Source: an uncultured Clostridia bacterium | GTDB taxonomy: Bacteria > Bacillota > Clostridia > Oscillospirales > Acutalibacteraceae | DNA: 6,045 nucleotides | Assembly (NCBI GenBank): GCA_937902305.1 | Contig: CALDHV010000161.1 | Coordinates: 1-6,045, forward strand | Reading direction: 5' to 3' | Shown: positions 4,395-6,045 of the stretch, piece by piece | Layout of the letters: the number at the start of each line of letters is the position of its first letter | How positions within the stretch are numbered: position 1 is the stretch's first letter | The notes under the pieces: generated by a model | Seen by the model: only the letters and a program-made list of their open reading frames with translations | Databases searched by the model: none | What the model was told of the DNA's origin: nothing | Translations under genes and position numbers: made by a program

Positions 4395-4628
4395 ATGAAT
4401 GCAGAGACGGAAAAGCAGGTCGGACAGAACATTCGCGCCCTGCGTGAACGGTGTGGTATCACGCAGGATCAGCTATCCATCAAGCTTCAGGTAAACGGAT
4501 GTGACATCACCCGCAGTGCGGTCGCCAAGATCGAGGTCGGTCAGCGTCATCTATACCCTGACGAGATCATTCTCATAAAGAAAATACTCAATGTCTCCTA
4601 TGATGAGATTTTTGAACTGAAATGTTGA
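4395..4628 (+). CDS. XRE-family transcriptional regulator (77 aa)
   Basis: This is a single-domain Cro/CI-type helix-turn-helix protein. The ATG at 4395 follows GTGAGGG by 6 nt; an in-frame TTG at 4389 would only add two residues. It begins with an N-terminal helix (VGQNIRALRERCG) and the HTH (ITQDQLSIKL, then ITRSAVAKIEVGQR). It ends with the usual LNVSYDEIFE. There is no ligand, peptidase or TPR domain, so it would act as a simple dimeric repressor. It is divergent from the two peptide genes across a 120-nt region containing the 32-bp palindrome, which makes it their likely regulator and its own. A hairpin terminator follows the stop closely, so it is monocistronic. Confidence 0.92.
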   Translation: MNAETEKQVGQNIRALRERCGITQDQLSIKLQVNGCDITRSAVAKIEVGQRHLYPDEIILIKKILNVSYDEIFELKC

Positions 4629-4631
4629 AAA

Positions 4632-4659
4632 AGCCACCCAACAGGGTGGCTCTTGCTTT
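4632..4659 (+). terminator. Terminator of the XRE regulator gene
   Basis: AGCCACCC (4632-4639) and GGGTGGCT (4644-4651) form a perfect 8-bp stem with an AACA loop, followed by CTTGCTTT. It starts 3 nt after the stop codon. The T-tract is interrupted, so efficiency is uncertain. Confidence 0.75.
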
Positions 4660-4692
4660 GGCTAACCAATCGCATGGGACAAAGAAAGCCTT

Positions 4693-4730
4693 GTAGGGTG
4701 CGGCGTCCTCGACGCACATCGCGGGCACAG
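4693..4730 (+). repeat. GTAGGG intergenic hairpin repeat, long form (copy 2)
   Basis: The stem is GTGCG (4698-4702) / CGCAC (4713-4717), with a G-A mismatch, inner CG/CG pair and TCCT loop, then GCGGGCACAG. It is the same structure as 2463-2500, with about 29 of 40 bases identical over the aligned blocks starting at 2461 and 4691. The mismatched pair is swapped (A-G there, G-A here). Confidence 0.6.
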
Positions 4731-4755
4731 GCTCGCGCAAGTCCCTCAACGACCC

Positions 4756-4795
4756 AAAAACAAGCCCACCGGCGAACAGCTCTGTCGGTGGGCTT
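4756..4795 (-). terminator. Terminator of spo0A
   Basis: AAGCCCACCG (4762-4771) pairs with CGGTGGGCTT (4786-4795), and the minus strand continues into GTTTTTGG. It begins 6 nt after the spo0A stop codon, a standard intrinsic terminator for the leftward transcript. Confidence 0.85.
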
Positions 4796-4801
4796 CTCTC
4801 T

Positions 4802-5575
4802 TTATCCGATTTTCAGTTGCAAGCGGAACTTGTCCGCAATCATGGCAATAAACTCTGAATTGGTCGGCTTACCGCGTCCGGTATGGATGGTATACCCGAA
4901 ATAAGAATTGAGCACATCCACATCTCCTCGATCCCATGCCACCTCGATGGCGTGTCGAATCGCCCGCTCCACGCGGGAGGATGTGGTGCCGTGTTTTTTT
5001 GCCACAGCGGGGTAGAGCCGCTTGGTCACGGCATTGATGATGCCGTCATCGTCGATCGCCATCAAAATCGAATCGCGCAGATATTGATAGCCCTTGATAT
5101 GCGCCGGTACACCGATCTGGTGGATGATCTCGGTCACTTGGATCTCCAAGCTGTCGGGATGTTCCTGCTTGGCGGCGTGACGCTCGACGCGCGCCGTTGG
5201 CTTTTCTTCGCCGCAAAGCGATACTATCCGCTCCGCCATTTCCGCCGCGTCAAATGGCTTAAGGAAATAGTAGTCCGCGCCCGCGTTCATCGCCTCCCGC
5301 TCCAGACCGGGGTTGTCAAAGCCGGACATAATCATCACTTGCGGGCGCTTTTCGTGTTCGTCGAAGCTTTTGAGCACTCCAATGGCATCCATCCGCGGCA
5401 GGAAAAAATCCATAATCACCACGTCCGGGTGTAAACGACGAATGGCGTCCAATACCGTTTTCCCGTCTTTTTCGGTCGTCACGACATCCAACCCGTGTGA
5501 TTTCATCACATTGGCACAGGGGATGGCAAAATAGGTGCTGTTATCCGCCAATAAGACACTGATTTTTCTGCTCAT
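4802..5575 (-). CDS. spo0A: Stage 0 sporulation protein A (master response regulator)
   Basis: This 257-aa protein is the transcription factor that commits the cell to sporulation. The N-terminal receiver covers about residues 4-120. Phospho-acceptor Asp56 lies in VVIMDFFLP, the switch Ser84 in MIMSG, and Lys106 in FLKPF. The C-terminal effector domain (about 143-257) is nearly canonical: HIKGYQYLRDSI, VTKRLYPAVAKKH, TTSSRVERAIRHAIEVAW, and the terminal GKPTNSEFIAMIADK. Once phosphorylated it dimerises and binds 0A boxes. The usual acidic pair reads Asp11-Asn12 (LLADNSTYF), so the second Asp, which helps bind Mg2+, is replaced. The ATG at 5575 is preceded by AAGGGAGA with about 9-10 nt spacing. 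It is monocistronic, with its own promoter (5615-5643) and terminator (4756-4795). The neighbouring upstream gene is not recognisably spoIVB. Confidence 0.97.
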   Translation of the reverse strand: MSRKISVLLADNSTYFAIPCANVMKSHGLDVVTTEKDGKTVLDAIRRLHPDVVIMDFFLPRMDAIGVLKSFDEHEKRPQVMIMSGFDNPGLEREAMNAGADYYFLKPFDAAEMAERIVSLCGEEKPTARVERHAAKQEHPDSLEIQVTEIIHQIGVPAHIKGYQYLRDSILMAIDDDGIINAVTKRLYPAVAKKHGTTSSRVERAIRHAIEVAWDRGDVDVLNSYFGYTIHTGRGKPTNSEFIAMIADKFRLQLKIG

Positions 5576-5614
5576 TTATTGTTATCTCCCTTGCTTTGTT
5601 TTGCCGGCGATTTG

Positions 5615-5643
5615 ATATTACCATATTTTTCCAATTTTTGCAA
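5615..5643 (-). promoter_or_regulatory. spo0A vegetative-type promoter
   Basis: The -35 is TTGCAA (5643-5638) and the -10 is TAATAT (5620-5615), with a 17-nt spacer and a TG extended -10. The start is near 5608, giving a leader of about 33 nt. This fits sigma-A; I see no convincing sigma-H promoter. Confidence 0.78.
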
Positions 5644-5687
5644 GTCTTTTTTACCATTTTTTGGGATTTTTTTATTTTCCCACCCTT

Positions 5688-5694
5688 ATCGACA
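5688..5694 (-). promoter_or_regulatory. Possible 0A box upstream of spo0A
   Basis: TGTCGAT matches six of seven bases of the Spo0A box (TGNCGAA). It lies about 45 nt upstream of the -35, a position compatible with autoregulation. A 7-mer with one mismatch is expected by chance, so this is weak. Confidence 0.3.
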
Positions 5695-5735
5695 TCAAAA
5701 TAGCGCAAAAATGCTCAAAACAAGTGGCAAAGGAA

Positions 5736-5752
5736 CACGTTTTGGCAACGTG
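5736..5752. repeat. Small hairpin in the spo0A upstream region
   Basis: CACGTT (5736-5741) and AACGTG (5747-5752) enclose TTGGC. There is no T-tract and no gene around it. Apart from this, the promoter and the possible 0A box, I see nothing in 5579-5812. Confidence 0.35.
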
Positions 5753-5812
5753 CGTAGTTCTTCTTCGCTGGCAAAAGCTCCGCCGTCGATTCCACGGTGA
5801 AAAAAACCGGTC

Positions 5813-5848
5813 AAAAAAGAAAAGGGGTGCTAAAACCTTTAGCACCCC
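5813..5848 (-). terminator. Terminator of the gene upstream of spo0A
   Basis: A perfect 11-bp stem, GGGGTGCTAAA (5824-5834) and TTTAGCACCCC (5838-5848), has a 3-nt loop. The minus strand continues TTTTCTTTTTT. It lies 14 nt after the stop of the partial gene and isolates spo0A from it. Confidence 0.88.
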
Positions 5849-5862
5849 ATAGCGGCATTATT

Positions 5863-6045
5863 TCACTTTGTTATGATCGTATTCGTTCCGTCACTCTTGA
5901 TCGTAAACTCAAAGCTGTTGCGATTATAGCTGGTGGTAATGAGGTACAGCTTTTCGCGTTGTTTTTCCATCATACACGCGACCATAAAGGAGCGCAGAGA
6001 ACCGATCGGGCCGTTTTCCTCCGTGATGTCGAACAGGATTCCGTC
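5863..6045 (-). CDS. 3' end of an unidentified gene (partial)
   Basis: A frame open from the window edge gives 60 residues and a TGA at 5865-5863, followed directly by a strong terminator, which supports a real gene end. Visible features are a start DGILFDITEENGPIGSLRSF, a Met-rich helix (MVACMMEK), then LYLITTSYN and a final beta-like FEFTIKSDGTNTIITK. There is no membrane segment or recognisable motif. The position upstream of spo0A is where SpoIVB is often encoded, but this tail shows no resemblance to the SpoIVB serine-peptidase end that I can see. I do not recognise the family. The beginning lies outside the window. Confidence 0.7.
   Translation of the reverse strand, partial: DGILFDITEENGPIGSLRSFMVACMMEKQREKLYLITTSYNRNSFEFTIKSDGTNTIITK

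Noticed and set aside
4653..4904. 83-aa plus-strand frame after the XRE gene
   Set aside because: It consists of terminator, GTAGGG repeat and antisense spo0A sequence.
5579..5852. Small plus-strand frames upstream of spo0A
   Set aside because: They pass through the spo0A promoter and a terminator stem, with no ribosome site.

Overview
The window reads as chromosomal DNA of an endospore-forming member of the Clostridia. The main evidence is a full-length Spo0A on the minus strand. Fairly high GC, GTG/TTG starts behind strong Shine-Dalgarno sites, and small 'GTAGGG' intergenic hairpin repeats suggest the Oscillospiraceae/Ruminococcaceae. That family placement is inference, not a database result.

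Region 1 (1-848) is a leftward, phage-like operon: a 62-aa protein, a 133-aa protein resembling small terminase subunits, and the first codons of a third gene. Its promoter (TTGACA-17-TACAAT) has a perfect Bacillus-type LexA/SOS box (CGAAC-N4-GTTCG) at the transcript start. It lies back to back with the promoter of an XRE-S24 repressor, and repeated GCATTTTGCAAC-type sites sit between them. This is the layout of a two-state, damage-inducible switch.

Region 2 (849-2318) holds the repressor (213 aa) and, 30 nt downstream, a PHP-domain histidinol-phosphatase-like enzyme (265 aa), both rightward. Region 3 (2319-2755) is non-coding. It contains several hairpin repeats, a 7-bp tandem repeat and a strong bidirectional terminator.

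Region 4 (2756-3928) is a leftward IT-superfamily permease (ArsB/NhaD/CitT type) with its own promoter. Region 5 (4006-4660) is a compact cassette. Two overlapping leftward genes encode related 50- and 47-aa peptides that both start MKKxYxTPxxTV and both carry a T-V-S step. Their promoter runs into a 32-bp perfect palindrome, and a 77-aa XRE regulator is transcribed the other way. The peptides look like RiPP precursors of the Firmicutes lasso-peptide type, but no maturation genes are visible. This is the most interesting part of the window.

Region 6 (4693-6045) has another GTAGGG hairpin, the spo0A terminator, spo0A with a clear promoter and a possible 0A box, a terminator, and the 3' end of an unidentified leftward gene. 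The expected spoIVB is not next to spo0A here. Spo0A has Asn in place of the second Asp of the usual acidic pair.
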